Part shown: one piece after another, positions 28,866 through 41,288 of the stretch
How positions within the stretch are numbered: position 1 is the first letter of the stretch
How the letters are laid out: each line of letters begins with the position of its first letter
The notes under the pieces: model-generated
What the model saw: only the letters and a program-made list of their open reading frames with translations
Told to the model about the DNA's origin: nothing
Databases searched by the model: none
Made by a program: the position numbers and the translations under genes
Assembly (NCBI RefSeq): GCF_011881725.1
Contig: NZ_JAATUR010000037.1
Location: 1 to 47,029 of the forward strand
Length of the DNA: 47,029 nt
Source of the DNA: Escherichia coli
Lineage (GTDB): Bacteria; Pseudomonadota; Gammaproteobacteria; Enterobacterales; Enterobacteriaceae
Reading direction: 5' to 3'

Positions 28866-29729
28866 TTACTCAATATTCTGAATCTGCTCGCGCATCTGCT
28901 CGATCAACACTTTCAGCTCAATAGCGGAGTTAGTTACTTCGGCATTGATAGACTTCGATGCCAGAGTGTTCGACTCGCGGTTAAATTCCTGCATCATAAA
29001 GTCCAGACGACGACCAACCGCTTCTTTTTTCTTCAGAATGTTGTAGGTCTCTTTGACATGCGCTTCGAGGCGGTCCAGCTCTTCGGCAACGTCAATTCGT
29101 TGCGCAAGCAGCACCAACTCCTGCTCCAGACGGTTGTTTTCTAACTGAACCTGAGCATCTTCCAGCTTCGCGACCAGACGCTCACGCTGCCATTGCAGGA
29201 TTTCCGGCATATGGGCGCGTACTTTGATCACTTCGGCGGTGACGCCTTCCAGACGCTGTTCAATCAATGCTTTCAGCGCCTGGCCTTCGGTTTCGCGCGC
29301 GACGATAAAGTCGTCCAGCGTGCCATCGAGAGCAGCGAGAATTTCAGCAGCAATGGCGTCGAGATCCTGCTCCTGGGCTGCCATCACGCCAGGCCAGCGG
29401 AGAATATCAACCGGGTTGATTTCCCCTTCGTCGCTCTGCATTTTTACCCAGTTCGCGGCGGTTACCAGCTGTTTAGCCAGTTTTTCGTTGAGGATCAGCT
29501 CACCTTGCGCGCTTACATCTGGCTCATAGCGCAGGGTACATTCCACTTTACCGCGCGTCAGGCGAGAACGAATACGCTCGCGAACGACAGGTTCAAGGCT
29601 ACGGAACTGCTCCGGCAGACGAAAGTAAGTTTCCAGATAACGCTGGTTTACCGAGCGCATTTCCCAGGTTGCGCTCCCCCATTCACCCTTGATTTCACGC
29701 CGGGCGTAGGCGGTCATACTGCGGATCAT
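28866..29729 (-). CDS. yicC: YicC, YicC/YloC-type endoribonuclease
   Basis: A 287-residue protein of the YicC family, reported as an endoribonuclease involved in small-RNA turnover. The typical start MIRSMTAYARRE and the C-terminal coiled-coil-like helices with GRRLDFMMQEFNRESNTLASKS are present, and length equals K-12 YicC. It diverges from rph, and the starts are 126 bp apart. Confidence 0.95.
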   Translation of the reverse strand: MIRSMTAYARREIKGEWGSATWEMRSVNQRYLETYFRLPEQFRSLEPVVRERIRSRLTRGKVECTLRYEPDVSAQGELILNEKLAKQLVTAANWVKMQSDEGEINPVDILRWPGVMAAQEQDLDAIAAEILAALDGTLDDFIVARETEGQALKALIEQRLEGVTAEVIKVRAHMPEILQWQRERLVAKLEDAQVQLENNRLEQELVLLAQRIDVAEELDRLEAHVKETYNILKKKEAVGRRLDFMMQEFNRESNTLASKSINAEVTNSAIELKVLIEQMREQIQNIE

Positions 29730-29855
29730 AGATGTTCCTGTTTATAGAAGGAGAGGTGGAAGGATTATAGCCATCGATGCCTTGTCAGGATAGGAATAAC
29801 CACCGGAAGTCCGTATAATGCGCAGCCACATTTGTTTCAAGCCGGAGATTTCAAT

Positions 29856-30572
29856 ATGCGTCCAGCAGGCCGTAGCAATAATCAGGTGCGTCCCGTTACC
29901 CTGACTCGTAACTATACAAAACATGCAGAAGGCTCGGTGCTGGTCGAATTTGGCGATACCAAAGTGTTATGTACCGCCTCTATTGAAGAAGGTGTGCCAC
30001 GCTTCCTGAAAGGCCAGGGGCAGGGCTGGATCACCGCAGAATACGGTATGCTGCCGCGTTCCACTCATACCCGTAACGCCCGTGAAGCGGCGAAGGGTAA
30101 GCAGGGCGGCCGTACGATGGAAATCCAGCGACTGATCGCTCGTGCATTGCGCGCCGCGGTAGATTTGAAAGCCCTCGGTGAGTTCACCATTACGCTGGAC
30201 TGCGACGTGCTTCAGGCCGATGGCGGCACCCGCACTGCTTCTATCACCGGTGCTTGTGTTGCACTGGCCGATGCGCTGAATAAACTGGTTGAGAATGGCA
30301 AGCTGAAAACCAACCCGATGAAAGGGATGGTGGCTGCGGTTTCTGTCGGCATTGTGAATGGCGAAGCGATTTGCGATCTGGAATACGTCGAAGACTCTGC
30401 TGCTGAAACGGACATGAACGTGGTGATGACCGAAGACGGGCGCATTATTGAAGTACAGGGGACGGCAGAAGGCGAACCGTTCACCCATGAAGAGCTACTC
30501 ACCTTGTTGGCGTTGGCCCGAGGAGGAATCGAATCCATTGTAGCGACGCAGAAGGCGGCGCTGGCAAACTGA
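29856..30572 (+). CDS. rph: Ribonuclease PH (intact)
   Basis: A 238-residue phosphorolytic 3'-5' exoribonuclease that trims tRNA 3' ends. The phosphate site region ([20 protein letters not shown]) and [19 protein letters not shown] are complete. The start ATG at 29856 follows GGAG; eight upstream codons are not used. The reading frame is uninterrupted to the normal C-terminus (ATQKAALAN), unlike K-12 MG1655, whose rph-1 frameshift truncates the protein and lowers pyrE expression. The pyrE attenuator follows six bases after the stop. Confidence 0.97.
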   Translation: MRPAGRSNNQVRPVTLTRNYTKHAEGSVLVEFGDTKVLCTASIEEGVPRFLKGQGQGWITAEYGMLPRSTHTRNAREAAKGKQGGRTMEIQRLIARALRAAVDLKALGEFTITLDCDVLQADGGTRTASITGACVALADALNKLVENGKLKTNPMKGMVAAVSVGIVNGEAICDLEYVEDSAAETDMNVVMTEDGRIIEVQGTAEGEPFTHEELLTLLALARGGIESIVATQKAALAN

Positions 30573-30577
30573 TTTTT

Positions 30578-30605
30578 AAGGCGACTAATGAGTCGCCTTT
30601 TTTTT
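30578..30605 (+). terminator. pyrE attenuator (UTP-sensitive)
   Basis: Stem AAGGCGACT/AGTCGCCTT with a 4-base loop followed by a run of T to 30605. It lies just after the rph stop and before pyrE. In E. coli, translation of rph close behind RNA polymerase prevents this hairpin when UTP is low. Confidence 0.92.
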
Positions 30606-30637
30606 GTCTGTAGAAAAGTAAGATGAGGAGCGAAGGC

Positions 30638-31279
30638 ATGAAACCATATCAGCGCCAGTTTATTGAATTTGCGCTTGGCAAGCAGGTATTAAAGTTTGGC
30701 GAGTTTACGCTGAAGTCCGGGCGCAAAAGCCCCTATTTCTTCAACGCCGGGCTGTTTAATACCGGGCGCGATCTGGCACTGTTAGGCCGTTTTTACGCTG
30801 AAGCGTTAGTGGATTCCGGCATTGAGTTCGATCTCCTGTTTGGTCCCGCTTACAAAGGGATCCCGATTGCGACTACAACCGCTGTGGCGCTGGCGGAGCA
30901 TCATGACCTTGACCTGCCATATTGCTTTAACCGCAAAGAAGCAAAAGACCACGGGGAAGGCGGTAATCTGGTCGGTAGCGCGTTACAAGGGCGCGTAATG
31001 CTGGTGGATGATGTGATCACCGCCGGAACGGCGATTCGCGAGTCGATGGAAATTATTCAGGCCAATGGCGCAACGCTTGCTGGTGTGCTGATTTCACTCG
31101 ATCGTCAGGAACGTGGTCGCGGCGAGATTTCGGCAATTCAGGAAGTTGAGCGTGATTACAACTGCAAAGTGATCTCTATCATCACCCTGAAAGACCTGAT
31201 TGCTTACCTGGAAGAGAAGCCGGAAATGGCGGAACATCTGGCGGCGGTTAAGGCCTATCGCGAAGAGTTCGGGGTTTGA
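30638..31279 (+). CDS. pyrE: Orotate phosphoribosyltransferase
   Basis: A 213-residue enzyme of pyrimidine synthesis joining orotate to PRPP to give OMP. The PRPP-binding motif [13 protein letters not shown] (about residue 120) and the flexible loop [11 protein letters not shown] are intact. The start at 30638 gives the K-12 length. Expression is coupled to the intact rph and attenuator upstream. A shared hairpin separates it from the convergent slmA. Confidence 0.98.
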   Translation: MKPYQRQFIEFALGKQVLKFGEFTLKSGRKSPYFFNAGLFNTGRDLALLGRFYAEALVDSGIEFDLLFGPAYKGIPIATTTAVALAEHHDLDLPYCFNRKEAKDHGEGGNLVGSALQGRVMLVDDVITAGTAIRESMEIIQANGATLAGVLISLDRQERGRGEISAIQEVERDYNCKVISIITLKDLIAYLEEKPEMAEHLAAVKAYREEFGV

Positions 31280-31280
31280 T

Positions 31281-31310
31281 AAAAATGCCGGATGGTAAGT
31301 CATCCGGCAT
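31281..31310 (-). terminator. Terminator shared by slmA and pyrE
   Basis: A perfect 10-bp stem ATGCCGGATG/CATCCGGCAT with a 6-base loop. On the minus strand it is followed by TTTTTATC, giving an intrinsic terminator for slmA; on the plus strand it has no clear T-run. The arm resembles REP sequence. Confidence 0.8.
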
Positions 31311-31314
31311 CACC

Positions 31315-31911
31315 TTATTGCAATTGTGCGGCAATCAATGGCCAGCGGGCGTCAAAATCATCCGTCGGGCGGTATTTAAACTCGCTGCGGACAAAGCGTG
31401 ACAGCATACCTTCACAAAATGCCAGCAACTGACTTGCCAGCAGCGTTTCATTGGTGGTGTAACCTTCACCCTCACGCATTCTCTTTTCACGCAATACCTG
31501 ACGCAGTTGCGCTTCAATACGCTCGAACAGTTGGTTGATGCGCCCTTGCAGGCGGTCTTGTTCGAACATCAGCGCATGACCGGTGAGGATGCGGGTCAGG
31601 CCAGGATTACGCTCACCAAAACCGAGGAGCAGCAACACAATCAGACGCAGGCGCGCTGTGGTGTCCTTCTCATCTTTCAGAATCAGATTGATGCGAGTAA
31701 TCAGGCTATCTTCGATAAACTCAATCAGGCTATCGAACATGCGGGTCTTACTGGGGAAGTGGCGATACAGAGCCGCTTCGGAAACGCCGACAGAGGCGGC
31801 CAGTTTTGCCGTCGTGATACGTTGGCTTCCATCGCTGGATTCCAGCATCAGCGCCAGAGACTGAAGTATTTCTTCGCGACGGTTCCTTTTCGCAGTTTGT
31901 TTTTCTGCCAT
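31315..31911 (-). CDS. slmA: Nucleoid occlusion factor SlmA
   Basis: A 198-residue TetR-family DNA-binding protein that blocks FtsZ ring formation over the chromosome. The N-terminal helix-turn-helix ([27 protein letters not shown], residues 33-57) is intact and the rest is the helical ligand/dimer domain. The start ATG at 31911 ([10 protein letters not shown]) gives the K-12 length. It lies downstream of dut in the same direction with a 106-bp gap, as in K-12. Confidence 0.97.
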   Translation of the reverse strand: MAEKQTAKRNRREEILQSLALMLESSDGSQRITTAKLAASVGVSEAALYRHFPSKTRMFDSLIEFIEDSLITRINLILKDEKDTTARLRLIVLLLLGFGERNPGLTRILTGHALMFEQDRLQGRINQLFERIEAQLRQVLREKRMREGEGYTTNETLLASQLLAFCEGMLSRFVRSEFKYRPTDDFDARWPLIAAQLQ

Positions 31912-32017
31912 GTTACAAAATACCCCTGAAAATAAGCACTTGCCAGGCGGCACCCACGCTATGACCGCAAACGAAATGTTTGCGGCAATGTTATGACGTT
32001 ATTCGGATGCGTATATG

Positions 32018-32476
32018 TTACTGACGACCAGAGTGACCAAAGCCGCCTTCACCGCGGTCGGTGGCGTCGAAATCTTCCACCAGATTAAATTCGGCCTGTA
32101 CCACCGGAACAAAAATCATCTGAGCGATACGTTCGCCTGGTTGAATAGTGAAGCTGTCCTGACCACGGTTCCACACGGAGATCATCAACTGGCCCTGATA
32201 GTCGGAATCGATCAATCCTACCAGGTTACCGAGCACGATACCGTGCTTATGTCCCAATCCGGAGCGCGGCAGCATCATCGCCGCCAGTGAAGGGTCGGCA
32301 ATATGAATCGCCAGCCCGGTCGGAACCAGCGTAGTGGCACCCGGCGCCAGTTCTACGGCGTCGTCGAGACAGGCACGCAGGTCAAGTCCGGCAGAGCCAG
32401 AGGTGGCATAAGTCGGGAGCGGAAATTCCTTCCCAACGCGCGGGTCCAGAATCTTAACGTCGATTTTTTTCATCAT
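32018..32476 (-). CDS. dut: dUTP pyrophosphatase
   Basis: A 152-residue trimeric dUTPase that splits dUTP to dUMP and keeps uracil out of DNA. All five motifs are visible: [37 protein letters not shown] and [11 protein letters not shown] start one codon later (32473) is also possible. The first 23 bases overlap the coaBC end. Confidence 0.98.
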   Translation of the reverse strand: MMKKIDVKILDPRVGKEFPLPTYATSGSAGLDLRACLDDAVELAPGATTLVPTGLAIHIADPSLAAMMLPRSGLGHKHGIVLGNLVGLIDSDYQGQLMISVWNRGQDSFTIQPGERIAQMIFVPVVQAEFNLVEDFDATDRGEGGFGHSGRQ

Positions 32477-33674
32477 AACGGGTCACGATCTCGTCGAGTA
32501 ATAATTGGCCAAGGAGCTCTTTGCGCTCAAGCGGTAAGACTTTATCTCCGTCTTGCCAGAAAAGGTGTAATGCATTGCTGTCGCTGTTAAATCCTTGAGT
32601 TGGCCGGGAAACATCGTTCGCGCAGATCAGATCAAGGTTTTTACGAATACGTTTTTGCCGCGCGTATTCTTCCACATTATTTGTTTCGGCCGCAAATCCA
32701 ACAACATAAGGCCTTTGGTCTTTTAGTGCGGCAACTCCGGCGACGATATCAGGGTTTTTGACCATTTTTATTGTTAATTCATCCCCCTGAGTCGCCTGCT
32801 TTTTAATTTTTTCACTGGCGACAGCGGCTGCGCGATAATCGGCCACGGCGGCGCAACCGATAAAAATATTTTGCTGTTGTACAGAGGCCTTCACAGCGGC
32901 TTCCATCTCCAGCGCAGTCATCACATCAACACGTTTAACAAACGGCGGCGTCGGTAGCGAAACCGGACCTGATACCAGCGTGACGTTCGCGCCACGACGG
33001 GCAGCGGCAGCGGCGATAGCAAAACCCATCTTGCCGGAGCTGTGATTAGAGATATAACGCACCGGATCGAGCGGTTCACGCGTCGGACCGGCGGTAATCA
33101 TAATGTTCAGATGTTTCAGGTCGTTGACGGGCGAAAAATGAGCGACAGCCATATCAACAATGGTTAACGGGTCGAGCATTCGCCCCGGACCGATATCACC
33201 ACAGGCCTGACTGCCGCTATCTGGTCCCCAGATATGCAAACCACGCGAGGCAAGCACTTCTAAATTATGCTGCGTGGCTACGGCACGGTACATCTGCTGA
33301 TTCATTGCGGGCAGTACGGCAACAGGCGCAGGTGTAGCCAGGCAAATCGTTGACACCAGATCATTCGCCATCCCGGCAGCTACGCGGGCAATCAAATCAG
33401 CGGTGGCAGGGGCAAGAATCACTAAGTCAGCCCATTTACCCAGCTCAATATGACCCATAGCCGCCTCGGCTGCTGGATCCAGCAGACTATCGGAAACGGG
33501 ATAACCAGAAACCGCCTGCAAGCTAAGTGGGGTGATAAAGGCTTTTGCCGCTTCGGTCATGGCTACGCGGACGTCTGCTCCGCGATCGCGCAAACGACGC
33601 ACCAGCTCAGGGGTTTTATAGGCAGCAATACCGCCGCTGACGCCGAGAACGATTTTTTTACCGGCCAGGCTCAT
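32454..33674 (-). CDS. coaBC: Bifunctional phosphopantothenoylcysteine synthetase/decarboxylase
   Basis: A 406-residue coenzyme A biosynthesis enzyme (formerly Dfp). The N-terminal flavin-dependent decarboxylase domain (CoaC, residues 1-190) shows the catalytic His in [11 protein letters not shown] (about 75) and Cys in [11 protein letters not shown] (about 158). The C-terminal CTP-dependent synthetase domain (CoaB) shows [24 protein letters not shown] and the KNPDIVAGV region. The ATG at 33674 gives the K-12 length; an open frame of 24 codons lies upstream. It overlaps dut and diverges from radC. Confidence 0.97.
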   Translation of the reverse strand: MSLAGKKIVLGVSGGIAAYKTPELVRRLRDRGADVRVAMTEAAKAFITPLSLQAVSGYPVSDSLLDPAAEAAMGHIELGKWADLVILAPATADLIARVAAGMANDLVSTICLATPAPVAVLPAMNQQMYRAVATQHNLEVLASRGLHIWGPDSGSQACGDIGPGRMLDPLTIVDMAVAHFSPVNDLKHLNIMITAGPTREPLDPVRYISNHSSGKMGFAIAAAAARRGANVTLVSGPVSLPTPPFVKRVDVMTALEMEAAVKASVQQQNIFIGCAAVADYRAAAVASEKIKKQATQGDELTIKMVKNPDIVAGVAALKDQRPYVVGFAAETNNVEEYARQKRIRKNLDLICANDVSRPTQGFNSDSNALHLFWQDGDKVLPLERKELLGQLLLDEIVTRYDEKNRR

Positions 33675-33832
33675 GATGATTTTTCCTGTAGGGGGACACC
33701 AGAAGTTGGCGATTTTATCACAATACTTTTGTTGTCGTGCTTTCACCTGAGAATCACTTTGCGAGGCGCTTTCCAGGATTGAAAACTGGCCGTCGATTTA
33801 ACTAAACGACTATGACAGGATGCGCCCTCCAC

Positions 33833-33848
33833 AAAGGAGGTGAAGGTG
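33833..33848 (+). promoter_or_regulatory. Unusually complete Shine-Dalgarno before radC
   Basis: AAAGGAGGTGA (33833-33843) is a near-perfect complement of the 16S rRNA 3' end. It stands two to five bases before the GTG start at 33846, strong enough to favour this GTG over the GTG at 33840, which lies inside the site. Confidence 0.7.
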
Positions 33849-34514
33849 AAAAATAATGCACAGCTGTTGATGCCGCGCGAAAAAATGCTGAAGTTCGGTA
33901 TTAGCGCCTTAACGGATGTCGAGCTGCTGGCGCTATTTCTGCGTACAGGAACGCGCGGTAAAGATGTATTAACTCTGGCAAAAGAGATGCTGGAGAATTT
34001 CGGCTCTCTTTATGGCTTGTTAACCTCTGAATATGAACAATTTAGCGGCGTTCATGGAATTGGTGTGGCGAAATTCGCCCAGTTAAAGGGAATTGCTGAA
34101 TTGGCGCGACGTTACTACAACGTGCGAATGCGCGAAGAAAGCCCGTTGCTCAGTCCGGAGATGACGAGGGAGTTTTTACAAAGCCAACTGACGGGAGAGG
34201 AACGAGAGATCTTTATGGTGATCTTTCTCGACACTCAACATCGGGTGCTTACCCATAGCCGACTCTTTTCCGGCACGTTAAATCATGTGGAAGTCCATCC
34301 ACGGGAAATTATTCGTGAAGCGATAAAAATAAACGCCTCGGCGCTGATCCTTGCCCATAATCACCCTTCGGGTTGTGCTGAACCCAGTAAAGCGGATAAA
34401 CTCATCACCGAACGGATAATAAAGAGTTGTCAGTTCATGGATTTACGCGTGCTCGACCATATCGTGATTGGGCGTGGAGAATATGTTTCTTTTGCCGAAC
34501 GCGGCTGGATTTAA
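33846..34514 (+). CDS. radC: RadC, JAB/MPN-domain protein
   Basis: A 222-residue protein with an N-terminal helix-hairpin-helix region ([15 protein letters not shown]) and a C-terminal JAMM metalloprotease-like domain with the [14 protein letters not shown] motif. Despite its name, a role in DNA repair was not confirmed; the function is unknown. Start GTG at 33846 gives the K-12 length. It diverges from coaBC and lies upstream of rpmB, which has its own promoter. Confidence 0.95.
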   Translation: MKNNAQLLMPREKMLKFGISALTDVELLALFLRTGTRGKDVLTLAKEMLENFGSLYGLLTSEYEQFSGVHGIGVAKFAQLKGIAELARRYYNVRMREESPLLSPEMTREFLQSQLTGEEREIFMVIFLDTQHRVLTHSRLFSGTLNHVEVHPREIIREAIKINASALILAHNHPSGCAEPSKADKLITERIIKSCQFMDLRVLDHIVIGRGEYVSFAERGWI

Positions 34515-34556
34515 TCCGCTATGCGCGATCCTTCGGGATCTTTGTCTGTTCGGGAC

Positions 34557-34585
34557 TTGAGCACATCGCCGAGTCAGCGTATACT
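34557..34585 (+). promoter_or_regulatory. Promoter of rpmB-rpmG
   Basis: A -35 box TTGAGC (34557-34562) and a -10 box TATACT (34580-34585) with an ideal 17-bp spacer, in the 216-bp gap after radC. The leader of about 140 bases ends at the rpmB ribosome binding site GGAG. Confidence 0.8.
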
Positions 34586-34709
34586 ACGCCACCTTTGAGA
34601 ATCTCGGGTTTGGCATTTGGGCCTGGCAATCGAGAGTTCACATAGAACTGCGATGACCGGGCTGTAAAGCCTGACGAGGCGCCAATACCCCATACGAAGC
34701 TCGAGCTAA

Positions 34710-34967
<258 letters not shown>

Positions 34968-34984
34968 GTACTTAGAGGAAATAA

Positions 34985-35155
<171 letters not shown>

Positions 35156-35170
35156 TTTTTGCTTTGATGT

Positions 35171-35204
35171 AACAAAAAACCTCGCTACGGCGGGGTTTTT
35201 TGTT
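35171..35204 (+). terminator. Terminator of rpmB-rpmG
   Basis: An A-rich/T-rich stem AACAAAAAACC/GGTTTTTTGTT extended inward by CGC/GCG with one wobble pair, and a 4-base loop. Classical intrinsic terminator starting 16 bp after the rpmG stop. Confidence 0.92.
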
Positions 35205-35252
35205 ATCTGCCTGCCCCCATATTGACTGCATCTGTTCTTTCCTGGAGATGCT

Positions 35253-36062
35253 ATGCCTGAATTGCCCGAAGTTGAAACCAGCCGTCGCGGCATCGAACCG
35301 CATCTTGTCGGTGCAACCATTCTTCATGCGGTGGTGCGCAACGGACGCTTGCGCTGGCCGGTTTCAGAAGAAATCTACCGTTTAAGCGATCAACCGGTGC
35401 TTAGTGTGCAGCGCCGTGCTAAATATCTGCTGCTGGAGCTGCCTGAGGGCTGGATTATCATTCATCTGGGGATGTCTGGTAGTTTGCGCATCCTTCCAGA
35501 AGAGCTTCCCCCCGAAAAGCATGACCATGTTGATTTGGTTATGAGCAACGGCAAAGTGCTGCGCTACACCGACCCGCGCCGCTTTGGTGCCTGGTTGTGG
35601 GCCAAAGAGCTGGAAGGCCACAATGTGCTGGCACATCTTGGGCCGGAGCCGCTTAGCGATGATTTCAATGGCGAATACTTACATCAGAAGTGCGCGAAGA
35701 AAAAGACGGCGATTAAGCCCTGGCTGATGGATAACAAGCTGGTGGTAGGCGTGGGGAATATCTACGCCAGCGAATCACTGTTTGCCGCGGGGATCCATCC
35801 GGATCGGCTGGCGTCATCACTGTCGTTGGCAGAGTGTGAACTGCTGGCGCGGGTGATTAAAGCGGTGTTACTACGTTCGATTGAACAGGGTGGCACGACG
35901 CTGAAAGATTTTCTACAGAGCGACGGTAAACCGGGCTATTTCGCTCAGGAATTGCAGGTTTACGGGCGAAAAGGCGAGCCGTGTCGGGTGTGTGGTACGC
36001 CGATTGTGGCGACTAAACATGCGCAGCGGGCTACGTTTTATTGTCGGCACTGCCAGAAGTAG
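35253..36062 (+). CDS. mutM: Formamidopyrimidine-DNA glycosylase (8-oxoguanine repair)
   Basis: A 269-residue DNA glycosylase and AP lyase removing 8-oxoguanine and formamidopyrimidines. The catalytic N-terminus (Met) Pro-Glu-Leu-Pro-Glu-Val-Glu is exact, the conserved lysine region ([10 protein letters not shown]) is present, and the C-terminal zinc finger [21 protein letters not shown] with HCQK is complete. Same length as E. coli Fpg. It follows rpmG by 97 bp and can be read through from that operon; it converges with coaD. Confidence 0.98.
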   Translation: MPELPEVETSRRGIEPHLVGATILHAVVRNGRLRWPVSEEIYRLSDQPVLSVQRRAKYLLLELPEGWIIIHLGMSGSLRILPEELPPEKHDHVDLVMSNGKVLRYTDPRRFGAWLWAKELEGHNVLAHLGPEPLSDDFNGEYLHQKCAKKKTAIKPWLMDNKLVVGVGNIYASESLFAAGIHPDRLASSLSLAECELLARVIKAVLLRSIEQGGTTLKDFLQSDGKPGYFAQELQVYGRKGEPCRVCGTPIVATKHAQRATFYCRHCQK

Positions 36063-36071
36063 TTCATGTGA

Positions 36072-36093
36072 GCCGGATGGCATACCATCCGGC
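36072..36093. repeat. REP-like hairpin between mutM and coaD
   Basis: A perfect 9-bp stem GCCGGATGG/CCATCCGGC with a 4-base loop lies between the convergent stops. It has the REP core GCCGGATG but is shorter; no T-run on either strand. Confidence 0.65.
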
Positions 36094-36100
36094 ATAAACG

Positions 36101-37865
<1,765 letters not shown>

Positions 37866-38270
37866 AATAAATAGCTGACTTATGGATGTGCTGGGGATTC
37901 TATGTATTTAGCGGTGGCTTTACCATTACTTTTCCTGTTTTTGACTTAAATAGCTTCTGTTTGGTCTGAACTACCGCTACATCTTCAGTTTTTTTGTATT
38001 TTTATGCGATTCATTGAAACTCGGCTCCATTTTCAACGCGACATAGGTCGTACCGACATTATCTACATGCTGTTTTTTATCTATTTGATTTTTATGATTA
38101 AAGTATATTTTGTGTATAAAAATCATTCGGGTCGGATTGCTGCGAAAGAAATGATACACTAGCACGTCAAAGTAAGTGCGTTATCAGTATTCAGGTAGCT
38201 GTTGAGCCTGGGGCGGTAGCGTGCTTTTTTCTGCTTAACTTAACCAGACAATCACACAAAAGAGTCGCTA
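37866..38270. promoter_or_regulatory. waaA-waaQ divergent region and waaQ operon leader
   Basis: 405 bp without a gene, AT-rich in the first 300 bp. It holds the start of both divergent transcripts, the JUMPstart/ops element (listed separately) and, in E. coli, the small RNA RirA derived from the waaQ leader; the RirA segment seems present around the ops site, but its ends cannot be read here. A -10-like TACACT lies at 38155-38160, without a clear -35. Confidence 0.6.
38189..38223 (+). promoter_or_regulatory. JUMPstart with ops site (RfaH recruitment)
   Basis: The block includes GGTAGCTGTTGAGCC (38194-38208) and ends in the ops element GGCGGTAGCGTG (38212-38223), 47 bases before the waaQ start. 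RNA polymerase pauses here and loads RfaH, which prevents early termination in the long waa operon. Confidence 0.93.
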
Positions 38271-39341
38271 GTGGAAAAGCCATTTCGAAAAATCCTGGTC
38301 ATAAAGATGCGATATCATGGAGATATGTTATTAACTACTCCTGTCATCAGTACGCTCAAGCAGAATTATCCTGATGCAAAAATCGATATGCTGCTTTATC
38401 AGGACACCATCCCTATTTTGTCTGAAAACCCGGAAATTAATGCGCTCTACGGGATAAGCAATAAAGGTGCGGGAACATTCGATAAAATTAAAAATGTGCT
38501 TTCGTTGATAAAAACTCTGCGTGCGAACAATTATGACCTGGTCATTAATCTTACGGATCAGTGGATGGTGGCACTGCTGGTACGTTGTTTGCCCGCACGG
38601 GTGAAAATATCGCAACTTTATGGTCATCGGCAGCATGGCATTTGGAAAAAAAGCTTCACACACTTAGCGCCAATACACGGTACACATATTGTTGAGCGTA
38701 ATTTATCGGTCCTTGAGCCATTAGGTATTACCGATTTCTACACCGATACAACAATGAGTTACGCCGAAGATTGCTGGAAGAAAATGCGCCAGGAATTAGA
38801 TGCCCTGGGCGTGAAAGATCATTATGTTGTCATCCAGCCGACAGCGCGTCAAATATTCAAGTGCTGGGATAACGATAAATTTTCTAAGGTTATCGATGCG
38901 TTGCAACATCGTGGTTATCAGGTTGTGCTGACTTGTGGCCCTTCGGCAGATGATCTCGCTTGCGTAGATGAAATTGCACGAGGCTGCCAAACAAAACCTA
39001 TTACCGGCCTTGCCGGTAAAACACGTTTTCCTGAACTGGGCGCATTAATTGATCATGCAGTGCTCTTTATTGGTGTGGATTCTGCGCCGGGGCATATTGC
39101 GGCGGCTGTGAAGACGCCAGTTATTAGCCTGTTTGGGGCCACTGATCATGTATTCTGGCGTCCATGGACCGATAATATTATTCAGTTCTGGGCGGGGAAT
39201 TATCAACAAATGCCGACCCGGCATGAACTTGACCGCAACAAAAAATATCTTTCTGTTATCCCTGCGGAAGATGTCATTGCCGCTACGGAAAAGCTGTTGC
39301 CAGAAGATGCACCTTCAGCTGACAGGAATGCACAATTATGA
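38271..39341 (+). CDS. waaQ: LPS core heptosyltransferase III
   Basis: A 356-residue GT9 enzyme that adds the third heptose to heptose II of the inner core. The GTG at 38271 is preferred because it includes the first Rossmann strand (FRKILVIKMRYHGDMLLTTP); the annotated K-12 start is the ATG twelve codons later (38307). The family segment IGVDSAPGHIAAAV and PVISLFGATD are near the C-terminus. First gene of the operon; the stop overlaps the waaG start as ATGA. Confidence 0.96.
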   Translation: MEKPFRKILVIKMRYHGDMLLTTPVISTLKQNYPDAKIDMLLYQDTIPILSENPEINALYGISNKGAGTFDKIKNVLSLIKTLRANNYDLVINLTDQWMVALLVRCLPARVKISQLYGHRQHGIWKKSFTHLAPIHGTHIVERNLSVLEPLGITDFYTDTTMSYAEDCWKKMRQELDALGVKDHYVVIQPTARQIFKCWDNDKFSKVIDALQHRGYQVVLTCGPSADDLACVDEIARGCQTKPITGLAGKTRFPELGALIDHAVLFIGVDSAPGHIAAAVKTPVISLFGATDHVFWRPWTDNIIQFWAGNYQQMPTRHELDRNKKYLSVIPAEDVIAATEKLLPEDAPSADRNAQL

Positions 39342-40462
39342 TCGTGGCGTTTTGTTTATATAAATACTTTCCTTTTGGTGGGCTACAGCGTGACTTTATG
39401 CGTATTGCGTCAACAGTTGCTGCACGGGGTCACCATGTTCGGGTATATACACAGTCGTGGGAAGGCGATTGCCCGGAAGCATTTGAGCTTATTCGCGTAC
39501 CGGTTAAATCCCATACTAACCATGGACGTAATGCAGAATATTATGCCTGGGTACAAAATCATCTCAAAGCGCATCCCGCTGATCGCGTTGTTGGCTTTAA
39601 TAAGATGCCGGGGTTGGATGTTTATTTTGCCGCTGATGTTTGTTACGCCGAGAAAGTTGCGCAAGAAAAAGGTTTTTTATATCGTTTAACATCACGATAT
39701 CGCCATTATGCTGCATTTGAGCGAGCGACTTTCGAGCAGGGTAAATCGACGAAACTTATGATGCTTACCGATAAGCAAATCGCCGATTTCCAGAAGCATT
39801 ATCAGACTGAACCTGAACGTTTTCAAATTCTTCCCCCTGGTATTTATCCGGACAGAAAATACAGCGAACAAATCCCAAACAGTCGTGAAATTTTTCGCCA
39901 GAAAAATGGCATAAAAGATCAACAAAACTTATTACTGCAGGTTGGATCAGATTTTGGTCGTAAAGGTGTGGATCGCTCAATTGAAGCTTTGGCATCGTTA
40001 CCGAAATCATTACGTCACAATACGCTTTTATTTGTTGTTGGTCAGGATAAACCGCGAAAATTTGAAGCACTGGCAGAAAAACTCGGCGTGCGGAGCAATG
40101 TGCATTTCTTCTCCGGTCGTAATGATGTGTCAGAATTAATGGCTGCTGCTGATTTATTACTGCATCCAGCATATCAGGAAGCTGCGGGTATCGTCCTTCT
40201 TGAAGCGATTACTGCTGGATTACCTGTTTTAACAACAGCGGTATGTGGGTACGCGCATTATATTGCAGATGCCAATTGTGGAACGGTCATCGCTGAACCT
40301 TTCTCCCAGGAACAATTAAATGAAGTTTTACGTAAAGCGTTAACTCAGGCTCCATTGCGAATGGCATGGGCGGAGAATGCTCGCCATTATGCCGATACTC
40401 AGGATTTGTATAGCTTGCCAGAGAAAGCCGCGGATATCATTACAGGTGGTTTAGATGGTTGA
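39338..40462 (+). CDS. waaG: LPS core glucosyltransferase I
   Basis: A 374-residue GT4 enzyme (GT-B fold) that adds the first outer-core glucose to heptose II from UDP-glucose, at the inner face of the inner membrane. The nucleotide-sugar motif [14 protein letters not shown] (E-x7-E) is exact. It overlaps waaQ by four bases and waaP by eight. Length equals the K-12 protein. Confidence 0.98.
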   Translation: MIVAFCLYKYFPFGGLQRDFMRIASTVAARGHHVRVYTQSWEGDCPEAFELIRVPVKSHTNHGRNAEYYAWVQNHLKAHPADRVVGFNKMPGLDVYFAADVCYAEKVAQEKGFLYRLTSRYRHYAAFERATFEQGKSTKLMMLTDKQIADFQKHYQTEPERFQILPPGIYPDRKYSEQIPNSREIFRQKNGIKDQQNLLLQVGSDFGRKGVDRSIEALASLPKSLRHNTLLFVVGQDKPRKFEALAEKLGVRSNVHFFSGRNDVSELMAAADLLLHPAYQEAAGIVLLEAITAGLPVLTTAVCGYAHYIADANCGTVIAEPFSQEQLNEVLRKALTQAPLRMAWAENARHYADTQDLYSLPEKAADIITGGLDG

Positions 40463-41252
40463 ATTAAAAGAACCGCTTGCCACACTTTGGCGTGGTAAAG
40501 ATGCTTTTGAAGAAGTCAAAAAACTGAACGGCGAGGTCTTTCGTGAACTGGAGACACGTCGTACATTACGCTTTGAACTGTCCGGGAACAGCTATTTTCT
40601 TAAATGGCACAAGGGGACGACATTAAAAGAGATTATAAAAAATCTACTCTCATTGCGGATGCCCGTTTTGGGCGCAGACAGAGAATGGCACGCTATTCAT
40701 CGCCTGAGTGATGTTGGCGTTGATACAATGAAGGGCATTGGGTTTGGTGAAAAAGGTTTAAATCCATTAACCCGCACATCATTTATTATTACCGAAGACC
40801 TCACTCCCACAATTAGCCTTGAAGATTATTGTGCCGATTGGGTAGTCAGCCCGCCTGATGTACATATTAAGCGTATGATGATAACGCGTGTGGCAACCAT
40901 GGTGCGTAAAATGCACGCAGCAGGGATAAATCACCGCGACTGTTACATTTGCCACTTTTTACTTCATTTTCCGTTTACTGGCCAGGAAGATGAATTAAAA
41001 ATTTCAGTTATCGATCTGCATCGGGCACAGATACGTGCAAAAGTACCGCGTCGTTGGCGCGATAAGGATTTGATTGGTCTATATTTTTCATCAATGAATA
41101 TTGGCCTGACGCAAAGAGATATCTGGCGATTTATGAAGGTTTATTTTGGGATGCCTTTACGTAAAATATTATCTCTTGAGCGAAATTTATTGAATATGGC
41201 AAGCATTAAGGCCGAGCGTATTAAAGAGCGAACACAACGCAAAGGATTATAA
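40455..41252 (+). CDS. waaP: LPS core heptose I kinase
   Basis: A 265-residue kinase that phosphorylates heptose I, needed for outer-membrane stability. The catalytic loop [12 protein letters not shown] and the later metal-binding VIDLHRAQ match the kinase fold of this family. Overlaps waaG; followed after 36 bp by waaS. Same length as K-12 WaaP. Confidence 0.98.
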   Translation: MVELKEPLATLWRGKDAFEEVKKLNGEVFRELETRRTLRFELSGNSYFLKWHKGTTLKEIIKNLLSLRMPVLGADREWHAIHRLSDVGVDTMKGIGFGEKGLNPLTRTSFIITEDLTPTISLEDYCADWVVSPPDVHIKRMMITRVATMVRKMHAAGINHRDCYICHFLLHFPFTGQEDELKISVIDLHRAQIRAKVPRRWRDKDLIGLYFSSMNIGLTQRDIWRFMKVYFGMPLRKILSLERNLLNMASIKAERIKERTQRKGL

Positions 41253-41288
41253 AAATACTTATCAGTATGTACTGGAACTAACTTTATT

